40,087 nt of DNA from an uncultured Clostridia bacterium (lineage in GTDB: Bacteria > Bacillota > Clostridia > Christensenellales > CAG-314): positions 1 to 40,087 of the forward strand of contig CANRHN010000012.1 of the NCBI GenBank assembly GCA_947630425.1, in the 5' to 3' direction. Within the stretch, counting starts at the first letter, position 1; each line of letters begins with the position of its first letter. The position numbers and the translations under genes were made by a program. Below, one piece after another: positions 8,526 through 18,044 of the stretch. A model generated the notes under the pieces. That model was not told the DNA's origin. It did not search any database and saw nothing but the letters and a program-made list of their open reading frames with translations.

Positions 8526-8552
8526 TGCCCGAGCGACACTTTGGTCGGAAAC

Positions 8553-9263
8553 TCAAAGCAAACAGGTTGCCAAGCCGAAATAGATAAGCGTTTGACCGAT
8601 AAGGTAGCTCAACATGGTGTAAAACTCGCCGCGCTTGATACCGCGCTTGTTGGTTACGTAGTTGACGAAAAGGTCACTCAGCACGTAAACGACATAGCCC
8701 AGCAAAATCATAAGCTCGCGTGCGGCAAATTTGCCGTCAATCAGCACCATCAGCGCAAGTGCAATGTTGACAAAGTGAAAGCACGCATAGGCGGGGCACA
8801 CCGCCGCAACGGCAACGCTTGCGTCTTTTTCGCGCGTAAAGTAGCCCACAAACCCCGCAAGCAGCACCACGCCCGCCAAAATCGCCCAAGCATAATCGGG
8901 GAATTTGTAGCTCAACAGCTTGGTTTGGTTGATTGCGTTAAGAACGTGCGCCGCCGCAAACACCGCCGCACCCGTCAAAAAGTACTTGGGGTCTTTGTTG
9001 TTGACAAGCAACAAATCGCCCACGGCGGAAACCCAGCAGGACGCGTATAGCAACGGGTAGTTGGGGGCTAAAAATGCCAATGCCGCGCCCAACAGCACCA
9101 TACAAAATGGTCTGGTGAGCTTGCGCCAAAAGGATTTTGACATGTAGCAAAACGTCAAATGTACCGCGCAAACGGCAACAAACAACGAAAAGAACAGCCA
9201 AAATGCCGCCTGAAAGCCGCTGCCCGTTTCTTCAAATGGTGACGCAAACAACAAAGCGTTCAT
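8553..9263 (-). CDS. YhhN/TMEM86-family membrane protein (lysoplasmalogenase-like)
   Basis: Polytopic; SAVGDLLLV and YVLSDLFVNYVT motifs typical of YhhN. Confidence 0.75.
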   Translation of the reverse strand: MNALLFASPFEETGSGFQAAFWLFFSLFVAVCAVHLTFCYMSKSFWRKLTRPFCMVLLGAALAFLAPNYPLLYASCWVSAVGDLLLVNNKDPKYFLTGAAVFAAAHVLNAINQTKLLSYKFPDYAWAILAGVVLLAGFVGYFTREKDASVAVAAVCPAYACFHFVNIALALMVLIDGKFAARELMILLGYVVYVLSDLFVNYVTNKRGIKRGEFYTMLSYLIGQTLIYFGLATCLL

Positions 9264-9330
9264 AAACTGCACCTCAATTGGTTAGTTTTGTTTCAGTATA
9301 ACAAAAATTTGTTCAAATTGCAACATTTTT

Positions 9331-10113
9331 TCAGCTACGGGACAAAAAGGCTTTGGTGCGTTCCTGACGAGGAGACGTGAACATCTGTTCGGGAGAGCCT
9401 TCCTCCACTATCACGCCGCCGTCCATAAAAACGACATGGTTTGCAACATCGCGGGCAAAGCCCATTTCGTGAGTTACCACAAGCATTGTAAGCCCCTGCT
9501 CGGCAAGCGTTTTCATTGTGGCAAGCACCTCGCCCACCATTTCGGGGTCTAACGCGCTGGTTGGCTCGTCGAACAACAGCACTTCGGGGTTCATGCACAG
9601 CGCACGCGCAATGGCGACGCGCTGTTTTTGTCCGCCCGAAAGCTGACGAGGTTTGGCGTTTACAAAAGCGTCCATGCCCACCACCCGAAGATATTTCAGA
9701 GCAAGAGCCTCCGCTTCCGCTCTTTTCAATTTGAGTACCTTTCTCGGTCCGAGGGTGCAATTGTGCAGCACGTTAAGGTTGTTGAACAGGTTGAAGGACT
9801 GAAACACCATTCCCACGCGCCGACGAAGCAAATTGGCTTTGCGTGCGGCGGTCACGTTCTCGCCGTGGAACAAAATTCGTCCCGAGGTGGGCTGTTCAAA
9901 CAAATTGATACATCTCAACAGCGTGCTTTTGCCGCTGCCGCTTGGACCTATGATGCAGGTGACGTCGCCCTGCCGCACGGAAAAATCGATGTCCTTCAGC
10001 ACAATGTGGTCGCCAAAGCTTTTGCCGAGGTGTTCCACGCGCACCAACGGTTCGTCTGCGTTTGTTGCCGTTACAGCGCCGTTTTGAAGATATGGGGTGG
10101 AATTTTCAGTCAT
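9331..10113 (-). CDS. Polar amino acid ABC transporter, ATP-binding protein
   Basis: Walker [10 protein letters not shown], signature [15 protein letters not shown], Walker [15 protein letters not shown]. Confidence 0.95.
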   Translation of the reverse strand: MTENSTPYLQNGAVTATNADEPLVRVEHLGKSFGDHIVLKDIDFSVRQGDVTCIIGPSGSGKSTLLRCINLFEQPTSGRILFHGENVTAARKANLLRRRVGMVFQSFNLFNNLNVLHNCTLGPRKVLKLKRAEAEALALKYLRVVGMDAFVNAKPRQLSGGQKQRVAIARALCMNPEVLLFDEPTSALDPEMVGEVLATMKTLAEQGLTMLVVTHEMGFARDVANHVVFMDGGVIVEEGSPEQMFTSPRQERTKAFLSRS

Positions 10114-10855
10114 GCTTTACCTCTCTTGCAAACGTTTCGGCGTCGGGATTTTGCGAGCCTAAAATTTTGTAGTTTTTGCCGCCGTCCATTTTGCGTTCCA
10201 CAAGGCGCAAGATCATGCTGATACCGAAGGTGAGAACAAAGTAAACCATTGCCACCAGCAGGTATGTCTGGAAGGTTTTGTAGGTTTGCGTAACGATGTC
10301 CTTTGCCACAAAAAACAGCTCGGTAAAGCCTATCACGTTAAGCACGGACGTGTCCTTGATGTTGATGACAAACTCGTTGCTGACGCTGGGCAAAATGTTT
10401 CGCATCGCCTGAGGCAACACAACGTTGAACATTGTTTGCGCGTGAGTAAGCCCCAACGCATGTGCTCCCTCGAATTGACCCTTGTCTATGGAAATGATGC
10501 CTCCGCGCACAATTTCCGCCATGTACGCGCCCGTGTTGACGGAGACAATCACCAATCCGCTGACGGTGACGTCCAACGTTTTGCCGTCGTTGAGCAGGGC
10601 AAACCCCCAAAAGATGACCATTGCCTGCACCATCATGGGCGTTCCGCGAAACACCTCTACGTAAGCGGAAAGCAGGTAGTCGCCTGCTTTTTTGAATACC
10701 AATGCCACCTTGTTTTTGGGATTGGGTATCGTGCGGTAGACGCCTATAAGTATGCCTATCAAAAGCCCCGCAAGCGTGCCTATCACCGCCACGAGCATGG
10801 TGTAGCCCACGCCGAGAAGTATGTCGGAGTAGTATTCGCGCAGTATTTCCAACAT
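10106..10855 (-). CDS. Polar amino acid ABC transporter, permease
   Basis: HisM/GlnP-like; [19 protein letters not shown] and [28 protein letters not shown]. Confidence 0.95.
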   Translation of the reverse strand: MLEILREYYSDILLGVGYTMLVAVIGTLAGLLIGILIGVYRTIPNPKNKVALVFKKAGDYLLSAYVEVFRGTPMMVQAMVIFWGFALLNDGKTLDVTVSGLVIVSVNTGAYMAEIVRGGIISIDKGQFEGAHALGLTHAQTMFNVVLPQAMRNILPSVSNEFVINIKDTSVLNVIGFTELFFVAKDIVTQTYKTFQTYLLVAMVYFVLTFGISMILRLVERKMDGGKNYKILGSQNPDAETFAREVKHD

Positions 10856-10863
10856 TTTTTACG

Positions 10864-11736
10864 TTACTCCACGATGTTTTTTCCGCTGGAAAGCTCGATT
10901 GCTTTGTTCATAAGCTCTTGGCGTTGCGCGTCCGTGATGCCTTGGAGAATTTCGTTGACCTGTGCCGTGAGGCTGCTGCCCTTTTTGATGCCGACGGCAA
11001 TTGCCGTGTCCGCTTCGGTGGCGACAAAGCCCGTGGTGTTGTTATGCAGGCGCACGTAGTCAAACTCGGGATTGGACGCGCAGTTTTCGATTGCGCCCGG
11101 TTCTTCCGCCACGTAGGCGTCGATGGCTTTTGTTTTTAACGCGTTTATAAGCGCGGGAAAATCGGCGAGCGGCGTTTGCGGCTCTATACCGTAGCTCGGA
11201 CCCTGCTGCTGCAAGGCGTCATCGTGGAAAGTGCCCTTTTGCGCGGCAACCTTTGCGCCGTTGAAGTCGGACAACTGCGTTTTGCCGTAGTACTTGCCGT
11301 CTTTACGCACCACCAACACAAGATTGCTTTGGTAGTAAGGTTCGGAAAAGTCGATCTGCTCCTTGCGCTCGTCGGTGGGAGACATTCCGGCAATAATCAT
11401 GTCTACAGTGCCCGCGTTAAGGGCGGGAATAAGCGCATCCCACTCCATTTTTACCACCACAAGCTCCTTGCCGAGGCTTTCTGCAAGCTGTTTGGCTATC
11501 ATCACGTCGTAGCCGTTGGCGTAGCTGTTACGCACCCTGCGGTAGTTGGTGTTGTAAATCTGCACCGCGCCGTTGCTGTCGTCTCGCTGCGTGTAGTTGA
11601 AGGGCGAGTAGGCGCACTCCAAGCCGACGTACAGCTTGCCATCCTGCTTTCCGTTACAAGCGACAAGAGTCAGCGCGCATGTGGCAACGAGTACCGCCGC
11701 CGTCAAAACGAGCAATGCTTTTGTAAGTTTTTTCAT
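10864..11736 (-). CDS. Amino acid ABC transporter substrate-binding lipoprotein (probable lysine)
   Basis: SBP_bac_3-like; LTLVAC lipobox; lysine specificity inferred from the upstream lysine riboswitch. Confidence 0.9.
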   Translation of the reverse strand: MKKLTKALLVLTAAVLVATCALTLVACNGKQDGKLYVGLECAYSPFNYTQRDDSNGAVQIYNTNYRRVRNSYANGYDVMIAKQLAESLGKELVVVKMEWDALIPALNAGTVDMIIAGMSPTDERKEQIDFSEPYYQSNLVLVVRKDGKYYGKTQLSDFNGAKVAAQKGTFHDDALQQQGPSYGIEPQTPLADFPALINALKTKAIDAYVAEEPGAIENCASNPEFDYVRLHNNTTGFVATEADTAIAVGIKKGSSLTAQVNEILQGITDAQRQELMNKAIELSSGKNIVE

Positions 11737-11794
11737 TTGAGTTTCTCCTTAAAACGTATTTAACCGATAACCCTTCAACTGCTTGCCGCAAGGT

Positions 11795-11835
11795 AAAAAA
11801 AGCCCGCAACAAGCGAGCGGTAACGCCGTTGCGGA
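11795..11835 (-). terminator. Second leader terminator
   Basis: Minus strand GTCCGCAACGGCGTTACCGCTCGCTTGTTGCGGGCTTTTTTT. Confidence 0.8.
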
Positions 11836-11852
11836 CTGTTTGCAAAACAAAA

Positions 11853-11888
11853 CAAAAATTCCGCAACAAGCGAAGCTATATTGCGGAA
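11853..11888 (-). terminator. Riboswitch expression-platform terminator
   Basis: Minus strand TTCCGCAATATAGCTTCGCTTGTTGCGGAATTTTTG; upstream UAUAUUG can pair with CAAUAUA as an antiterminator. Confidence 0.8.
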
Positions 11889-11904
11889 AAAATCAACAAT
11901 ATAC

Positions 11905-12061
11905 GATAGCGCTCCACTTGCGTGACAGTACGACGCATATTGTACGCCGTCCCAGCGCAGCAACCCCTCAGACAAGGCAACTGCACTTCGGTTGCTTCCC
12001 CTTTACCGCCTGCGCGTTTGTCTGACCGCGCGGGTTTGTCATGGAAGCCACAACCTCTATC
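11905..12061 (-). promoter_or_regulatory. Lysine riboswitch (L-box) aptamer
   Basis: Minus strand GATAGAGGTTGTGGC...AAAGGGGAAGCAACCGAAGTGC...ACTGTCACGCAAGTGGAGCGCTATC, close to B. subtilis lysC ATAGAGGUGCG...GGGGAGCGUCGCCGAAGC...CUGUCA...UGGAGGGCUAUC. Confidence 0.93.
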
Positions 12062-12180
12062 AATTATGTAAACATCTTAACACACGCAGCCGCAGTTGTC
12101 AAACAAAAACGGACTGTTTTTTCAAATCCGTCGTTGTTCGCCTGTTGCGTGCGCTCTTTTCAAAGCAAGAAAAGGGCTTT

Positions 12181-12855
12181 TTACTGCAGCCATTTGTCTA
12201 AGGTACGCGTAAACCTTTTCAGCTCCGCCTCGTCCTTCGGGTGCCATTTGACGTGATCGTCGTTCCAAATGCCGTACTCCGCGACCGTTTTGTCGTCGCA
12301 AGAGTTGCCCAACCAATCGGCGCGCGCGGCAACAAGCTCCGTTTTTGTCACCGTCGCCTGCGCCACTGCGGAAATGAGATATTTTTCCAGCTCGGCAAGC
12401 GATTTCAGGTCGCCGACGGGCAAAAACGCCACCTCGAGGTGCTTTTCGATATAGTCGGTGACGGCGGCTTCCGTTTGCGCGTCCCCCTTTTCGCTTTTGA
12501 GCAACCACTTGTTCAGCTTTTTACCGTTGCCAACAAGCAGACTGCTACCTATATGCTTGCGCAAAATGCTGCGGTTTTTGCTGCCGACAAGGTGATTGAA
12601 CACTCTCGACAGCAATCCGTTGGCGTTTGACGGCTCGTGCGTGCCTATGCGCACAATGCGTTTGGGCGAGGACAGCTTGTCCGTCATCACGTAGATACCG
12701 TTCATCGGCAGAGCGTTCTCATCCTTGAAGGCTATAAACACCTTTCCCTCGGAAAAGCTCACCGTGGGAGAATTGCTTGCCACCTTGTTCAGCAATTTGT
12801 CATACATTTCCGCCGAGATCTCGGCGTATTTGAGCATCAGTTCTTCGCGTTTCAT
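12181..12855 (-). CDS. GIY-YIG nuclease-like protein
   Basis: GIYVMTDKLSSPKRIVRIGTHEPSNANGLLSRVFNHLVGSKNRSILRKHIGSSLL resembles a GIY-YIG fold core. Confidence 0.55.
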   Translation of the reverse strand: MKREELMLKYAEISAEMYDKLLNKVASNSPTVSFSEGKVFIAFKDENALPMNGIYVMTDKLSSPKRIVRIGTHEPSNANGLLSRVFNHLVGSKNRSILRKHIGSSLLVGNGKKLNKWLLKSEKGDAQTEAAVTDYIEKHLEVAFLPVGDLKSLAELEKYLISAVAQATVTKTELVAARADWLGNSCDDKTVAEYGIWNDDHVKWHPKDEAELKRFTRTLDKWLQ

Positions 12856-12979
12856 ACCTGCCTCCAAACAAAATGTATTGTAGCACACTCATTCGCAGAT
12901 GACAATATCTGCGACGAAAATAGCCTTTTTTCCGTCAAAAATACGCATAAATCGCAAACGCAAGCGTTTTGAAGAGCTT

Positions 12980-13909
12980 TCAGCCCCTTACGCGGCGCGC
13001 GGTGTGACGCCTGTTTTGCAACACCACTATCGTCACGTAAGCGACAAGCAGCAACGCGCAAGTGCCCAGCAGTATAACGTACATACTCCACAGCGGGATC
13101 TGTGTTTTGCTTACATACAGATTGCCGTCAAAGCTATCCAAAACAGCTTTTTGCCCCTGTTCGGACAAGCCTTGTCTGCCAAGCTCTTTTACATAGCCTT
13201 GCATAAAGTGTACGCGCGTTATGCCCACGCTGTACGTGCCGGGAAGTACGCACAGCACGTTTCTGACTCCTTCGTCAAATTGCGACAGAGGCATATATGC
13301 GCCGCAAATAAAGCCGTACAGACTGCTTACCAACGTCGATACGGCGGAAAGCGCGCCCTGTGTGCCGATATAGCTTTCTATAACGCCCGCAAGCAATGTG
13401 CCGAACAGCACGCAGCAAAGGGTGTCTGCAAGTATAAGTAAAACGTCGACAAAGGAAATGTACCAACCCACTATCGCAAGATACACAAATCCCACCGCGA
13501 TTACTGCCAACATCACCGTGAGGGTGACAAGAAAGTTGGCGGCAAAGTAGCTGAGCGAAAGCGTCGTGCCCTTGACGGGTGAGGTTTTGAGGTCGTTGAC
13601 AGAGCCTTCTATTTTGTCCTGTATCATCACCGCGTTGGAGCATATAGCCACCGTCACCGCACACACCGACACCACAGAGGACAACAACCAACTGCCTGCA
13701 AGCCCATTGACGAGGCGCGCGTCCGTTTCAAAACCGAATTGCTCGAAAATTCCCTTAAAGGAGCTGATGTACACCTCTCTCAAAAAGGTGACGAACAACA
13801 CAAGCAGTATCATCGGGGTGATGAGCGACACAAAAAACAGAAACTTGTCTTTGAAGTAACACTTCATATTGCGCACGGTCAACGCCCAAAATTTTTTTAG
13901 TTCTTTCAT
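12980..13909 (-). CDS. ABC-2 type transporter permease
   Basis: Hydrophobic ABC-2 membrane profile; follows an ABC ATPase gene by 1 nt. Confidence 0.9.
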   Translation of the reverse strand: MKELKKFWALTVRNMKCYFKDKFLFFVSLITPMILLVLFVTFLREVYISSFKGIFEQFGFETDARLVNGLAGSWLLSSVVSVCAVTVAICSNAVMIQDKIEGSVNDLKTSPVKGTTLSLSYFAANFLVTLTVMLAVIAVGFVYLAIVGWYISFVDVLLILADTLCCVLFGTLLAGVIESYIGTQGALSAVSTLVSSLYGFICGAYMPLSQFDEGVRNVLCVLPGTYSVGITRVHFMQGYVKELGRQGLSEQGQKAVLDSFDGNLYVSKTQIPLWSMYVILLGTCALLLVAYVTIVVLQNRRHTARRVRG

Positions 13910-13910
13910 G

Positions 13911-14825
13911 TTACGCCTCCTCGATATTTTTGCCCGTCACGCGCAAAAACACGCTGTCCATGTTGCCCTTCAAAACTTCGTAGTCGTCAAACAGCTCGGG
14001 ACGAGCGGTAATGAGCTGCGTTGCGACTGCGGTGTTTTTTACCTCGATGTCAACAAAATCCCGTTCGCGCTTTACCGAATAGCCCTCGGCGCACAACTGT
14101 TGTGCCTCGTCAAGATGAGAATAGACCCTAACCGTGTCGGTGGCGAACTTGGTTTTCAATTCGTGAGGAGTGCCTTCCGCTACCTTCTTGCCCGCGTCCA
14201 ATATCACAACGTAGTCGGCAATTGCCGCCTCTTCCATATAGTGAGTGGTCAAAAACACCGTCATTTTGCGCTTTTGCCGCAACTCGTCTATCACGCGCCA
14301 CACCGTTTGCCGCGTTTGCGGATCTAACCCCGTTGTCGGTTCGTCCAAAATGAGCAGTTCGGGGTTGTGAATGAGCGCACGCGCAATATCGACTCGCCGA
14401 CGTTGCCCTCCAGACAGCTTTACAAGCGGACGTTGAAGCAGTTCCTTGAGACCAAGCATTCCGTCCAACTCATCGAGACGACGCCTGAAATCCTCTCCGA
14501 AAATACCGTAGAGCGCGGCTCGGCTTTTGAGATTGTCCTTTACGCTCAGGCGTTTGTCTAACGCCGAAGCCTGAAAAACAATGCCCAACTTACAACGTAT
14601 ACTCTCGGCATGTTTGTCGATATCCTCGCCGCACACCGTCACCGTGCCGCTGTCTTTGGGTAAAATGCCGCTCAAAATGTTGATTGTCGTGGACTTGCCC
14701 GCGCCGTTTACGCCGAGAAAAGCAAACAGCTCCCCCTTTTGAACGCAAAAGCTCAATCCATCCACCGCTTTCACTTCCTTGAAGGACTTGTGCAACTCGG
14801 TTATGTCAATGACCTTTTCATTCAT
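13911..14825 (-). CDS. ABC exporter ATP-binding protein (DrrA/CcmA-like)
   Basis: GVNGAGKSTT, LSGGQRRRVDIARAL, LLILDEPTTGLDPQTR. Confidence 0.95.
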   Translation of the reverse strand: MNEKVIDITELHKSFKEVKAVDGLSFCVQKGELFAFLGVNGAGKSTTINILSGILPKDSGTVTVCGEDIDKHAESIRCKLGIVFQASALDKRLSVKDNLKSRAALYGIFGEDFRRRLDELDGMLGLKELLQRPLVKLSGGQRRRVDIARALIHNPELLILDEPTTGLDPQTRQTVWRVIDELRQKRKMTVFLTTHYMEEAAIADYVVILDAGKKVAEGTPHELKTKFATDTVRVYSHLDEAQQLCAEGYSVKRERDFVDIEVKNTAVATQLITARPELFDDYEVLKGNMDSVFLRVTGKNIEEA

Positions 14826-15387
14826 GTCGCTCACCTCCGATTTTTTCTTTTACCGCAAAAAATTCTTCCGTAAGCAATTCGCTCACAGCTTCCCAATCCC
14901 AATCGAGAAAGCCCGTGGCATACATTGCCGCAATGCCGTGTACCCACACCCACATGTGAGTGTGTATACGTCCCGACGCTGATTTGTCGAAACCGTACTT
15001 TTCTACACGTTGGGCTTCACGCCGAAATTCATACGCCTGTTCCCATTTGTCGTTTTCTCCCGCGCGGTTGCGCATAAACAAATACTTGAAAAAATTGGGT
15101 TGTTCCTTGGCAAAACGAATGTACCCCATGCCGCTCGCCTTGTACTCGGGGTATTTGCCGCTTTTTATTTCCTCTGCAATGTAAGCGTTGTAACGGTTTT
15201 GTATTTCCCCTTCCACCGCGTCCTTCAGTTGTTGCAAATTTTCAAAACAAAGATATATCGGCTGGGTGGAGCAACCGCACCTTGCCGCAACGGAACGAGC
15301 GTTGAGAGCTTCCATACCCTGCTCCGAAACGATAGCCATCGCCGCCTGCACTATTTGCTCCCTTGTGATTTGTCTTTTTGCGGACAT
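14818..15387 (-). CDS. TetR-family transcriptional regulator
   Basis: ITREQIVQAAMAIVSEQGMEALNARSVAARCGCSTQPIYLCFENLQQLKDAV. Confidence 0.93.
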   Translation of the reverse strand: MSAKRQITREQIVQAAMAIVSEQGMEALNARSVAARCGCSTQPIYLCFENLQQLKDAVEGEIQNRYNAYIAEEIKSGKYPEYKASGMGYIRFAKEQPNFFKYLFMRNRAGENDKWEQAYEFRREAQRVEKYGFDKSASGRIHTHMWVWVHGIAAMYATGFLDWDWEAVSELLTEEFFAVKEKIGGERHE

Positions 15388-15406
15388 AACGCCTCCTTAA
15401 AAGAAA

Positions 15407-15438
15407 AATAACAATCGTTATTGATAACAATTGTTATT
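15407..15438. promoter_or_regulatory. Two abutting 16-bp palindromic operators (putative TetR sites)
   Basis: AATAACAATCGTTATT directly followed by GATAACAATTGTTATT. Confidence 0.75.
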
Positions 15439-15464
15439 TTATCCATTTTTTAGAATTTTGTCAA
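15436..15464 (-). promoter_or_regulatory. Sigma-A promoter of the tetR-ABC operon
   Basis: Minus strand TTGACA - 17 nt - TAAAAT; the -10 overlaps the second operator. Confidence 0.8.
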
Positions 15465-15512
15465 TAGTTTGAACAAAAAAAATTTACAATCCACCACCAA
15501 GAAATCAGACAA

Positions 15513-16346
15513 TCAGTGCGAAAGAATTTTGCGCACCAACGCTTCGTTGCAGGAAAGCAAATCGACCAAAATGAACATGTCTACGCTGCCGAACACTTTG
15601 TCTACAAACGGCTGAGAACCAACTTTTGCGCCCAACATCAGGTACGCCTTGAACAGCGGCGGCAACTTGGCAAAGACGGCTTTGGGGTCGTATTGGTTCG
15701 GCGCAAGCAACGTCATGTCCCCCAACGGGTCGCGCGAGACGATACGTAGCGACGGATCTGCCGAATGATTGTGTACAAGAAAAGATATCTCCTCGGCGTA
15801 TTTGTCGCGATCCACTCCGAAAAAGCTTGCGTCCCCCACCATGTAACGCACGCCGTTTTTTTGCATGTAGTCCAAAATGAACTTCCACAGCTGCATAAGC
15901 ACCATGCCGTTGCGGTACTCTTTTTTTATGACGGCGCGGCTGAACTCGCAGATCTTTTCTCTGCGGGCTTTGAGCGCGTCCAAGTTGTATTCTTCTTCGC
16001 ACACAAACGTGCGCCCATTTTCAAGATCCGCGCTTTCTATCATGCGGTAGTAACCAACGATCTGCCCCGTTTGCAGGTCCTTTACGGCAATATGCTTGGC
16101 GTAGATGTCGTACTCGTTTCGATCCAGCCCAAGGCTGTTTACCGCGTCGGGACGGTACTCCAATATCATGTCATTGTAGCGCAGCTTGTAAATTTGCTGC
16201 AAGTCATCTTCGTCGGTGACAAATCCCACCCAAAATTTTTGCGTCAAGATGTTTTTTCTCCTGTGTTTACGTAAAACCAAATTGCCTCTAAATGATACCA
16301 CCTTACAAATCAAGTCGCAAGCGTTTTGCAAAAAAATATTCAACAA
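15513..16346 (-). CDS. OlsB/FeeM-like N-acyltransferase (GNAT superfamily)
   Basis: CEFSRAVIKKEYRNGMVLMQLWKFILDYMQKNGVRYMVGDASFFG...LPPLFKAYLMLGAKVGSQPFVDKVFGSVDMFILVDL matches the OlsB layout. Confidence 0.75.
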   Translation of the reverse strand: MLNIFLQNACDLICKVVSFRGNLVLRKHRRKNILTQKFWVGFVTDEDDLQQIYKLRYNDMILEYRPDAVNSLGLDRNEYDIYAKHIAVKDLQTGQIVGYYRMIESADLENGRTFVCEEEYNLDALKARREKICEFSRAVIKKEYRNGMVLMQLWKFILDYMQKNGVRYMVGDASFFGVDRDKYAEEISFLVHNHSADPSLRIVSRDPLGDMTLLAPNQYDPKAVFAKLPPLFKAYLMLGAKVGSQPFVDKVFGSVDMFILVDLLSCNEALVRKILSH

Positions 16347-16428
16347 ATGTTAAACTTTTTGAAGGGCTTCTTCTCGAAAAACACGTATACATTTCAAAAT
16401 GTTACGCCGAAAAAAGCAATTATTGTGA

Positions 16429-16457
16429 TTGACGGAGACAAATCAAAGTAGTATACT
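16429..16457 (+). promoter_or_regulatory. Sigma-A promoter
   Basis: TTGACG - 17 nt - TATACT. Confidence 0.75.
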
Positions 16458-16498
16458 AAGGTAGAAATTTATATGCCGCAGGGCAAAAAGAGGTCGTT

Positions 16499-17197
16499 AT
16501 GAAAAGAATTGCCGAAAAGGTTGCGCTTGTCGCGCTTGTTTGCATTGCATTTGTGTTTGTGATAGTTGCAGTGCTTTACTCCACAAACGTCATTCCCCAA
16601 AAAGATACAGCCGACAACGCCGTTGCGATAGTCGTACTGTCCGTGTTGGGGGCTATATATTTGGGATTGTCGGCATATCTGCTGATAATCAACTTTTCCG
16701 AGGGCGTAAACGTCAAACGCATACTGCTGTTTCACGACTCCGACAGCGCAACTCGCGCGGGCAGCAAGGTTGTAAACAGCATTGTCAAGGGCTGCGCAAA
16801 GGAGTTTCCGCAGCTGAAGGTGAAGCGCACCGTGTTAAGGCTCGACGACAAAATGGGCTTGACGGCTACCGTTTCGCTGGAAGCGTTGATAGCGGACGAC
16901 ATTGCAAGCTACGTGCCCAAATTCAAGACGCTGCTTTTACAAAGTTTTTCCGACGCGCTGGGACTGAAGCTTAACGCCGTCAACTTCGATGTGGTAAAGC
17001 TGACCAAAAAGTACACTCCCACCGACACCGAAGTGGTAACTGCGGAACAAGCGCCACAGGCGGCTGCGGAGAAAACGCCGCAACCCGAGCAAACGCCGAC
17101 GCCCGCCGTCGAGGAGGTCGCCGCAACGGAAGAAACCGCTTCGGAACACAAGCAGGAGGACATAGCCGCCGGCGAAAACGTCGAAGTCGAAGCGTAA
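16499..17197 (+). CDS. AmaP/Asp23-like alkaline shock envelope protein
   Basis: Two N-terminal TM segments, then an Asp23-like region (GLTATVSLEALIADDIASYVPKFKTLLLQSFSDALGLKLNAVNFDV). Confidence 0.7.
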   Translation: MKRIAEKVALVALVCIAFVFVIVAVLYSTNVIPQKDTADNAVAIVVLSVLGAIYLGLSAYLLIINFSEGVNVKRILLFHDSDSATRAGSKVVNSIVKGCAKEFPQLKVKRTVLRLDDKMGLTATVSLEALIADDIASYVPKFKTLLLQSFSDALGLKLNAVNFDVVKLTKKYTPTDTEVVTAEQAPQAAAEKTPQPEQTPTPAVEEVAATEETASEHKQEDIAAGENVEVEA

Positions 17198-17214
17198 AAA
17201 ACCTAAAAAAAATC

Positions 17215-17235
17215 GGAACGGTAAAATGCCGTTCC
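17215..17235. terminator. Bidirectional terminator
   Basis: GGAACGGTAAAATGCCGTTCC flanked by A-run and T8. Confidence 0.85.
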
Positions 17236-17250
17236 TTTTTTTTGTACTTG

Positions 17251-18042
17251 TCAGCTGCCCGTAGATTCGTATTTGCGCTCCAAAATGTGCCACACACACA
17301 ACGACAACGCAAACAGCGCGCAGGACACAGCCACTATCACTGCGGCGATGACGTAGGGCGAATAGGTGGCAAACAAGGTCACCTCCACGGGGTAGCTGAT
17401 GATGAGCGCAAAGGGAAACACAAACGTCAGCAAGCCGCGAATGATCGTCGGGTAGATTTTAAGCGGGTAGCGCGTGTAGGAAATAAAGTTGTAGTTGATT
17501 TGCAGCAGCTGTCCGCTACGCTTGAATTTGAACGCAAGCGCAGCAAAGATGATTTTGAAAGATGTTATCATCAACGCGCCGAAAAGCGTTGCCATAATGA
17601 GCAAAAACACCGCTCCGAAGCTCCAGCTGACGGAAAGCATGCTTCCGCACACCGACAACATCACCACTCCCACGGCAAGCTCGCCCAAGCCCTCCAATTG
17701 GAAGGTTTCCGCAATTACCAAAAACAGCACGGGCACGGGCTTTGTAAACATTCTGTCCATTTCGCCAGATTGCACCTTGAAAAACGCCACGCTCCACAGG
17801 TCGTCGGTAAAAATGTGGTCGAGGGCAACGGGCAACATGGAAAAACCGTACAAAAAGCCCATTTCCACCATCGTCCAACCGTTAAGGCTCGGTATGCTTT
17901 CCATTATCATCCAAATGGAAAGTATGCTTGCAACGTTGGTGACAAAAAAGTTGAATATGGAAATGAACGTGTCTCGTTTGTACTCCAACCGCGTGATTAT
18001 GGAACGCTTTATACAAGTGAAGTAGAGCTTTATATATCTCAC
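17251..18042 (-). CDS. ABC-2 family permease (COG4587-like)
   Basis: Polytopic protein in a three-gene ABC cassette. Confidence 0.8.
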   Translation of the reverse strand: MRYIKLYFTCIKRSIITRLEYKRDTFISIFNFFVTNVASILSIWMIMESIPSLNGWTMVEMGFLYGFSMLPVALDHIFTDDLWSVAFFKVQSGEMDRMFTKPVPVLFLVIAETFQLEGLGELAVGVVMLSVCGSMLSVSWSFGAVFLLIMATLFGALMITSFKIIFAALAFKFKRSGQLLQINYNFISYTRYPLKIYPTIIRGLLTFVFPFALIISYPVEVTLFATYSPYVIAAVIVAVSCALFALSLCVWHILERKYESTGS

Positions 18043-18044
18043 GT

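Noticed and set aside
7761-8540. Prophage or ICE integrated at tRNA-Thr
   Set aside because: Despite a short direct repeat of the T-arm, no integrase, relaxase or phage genes are present nearby.
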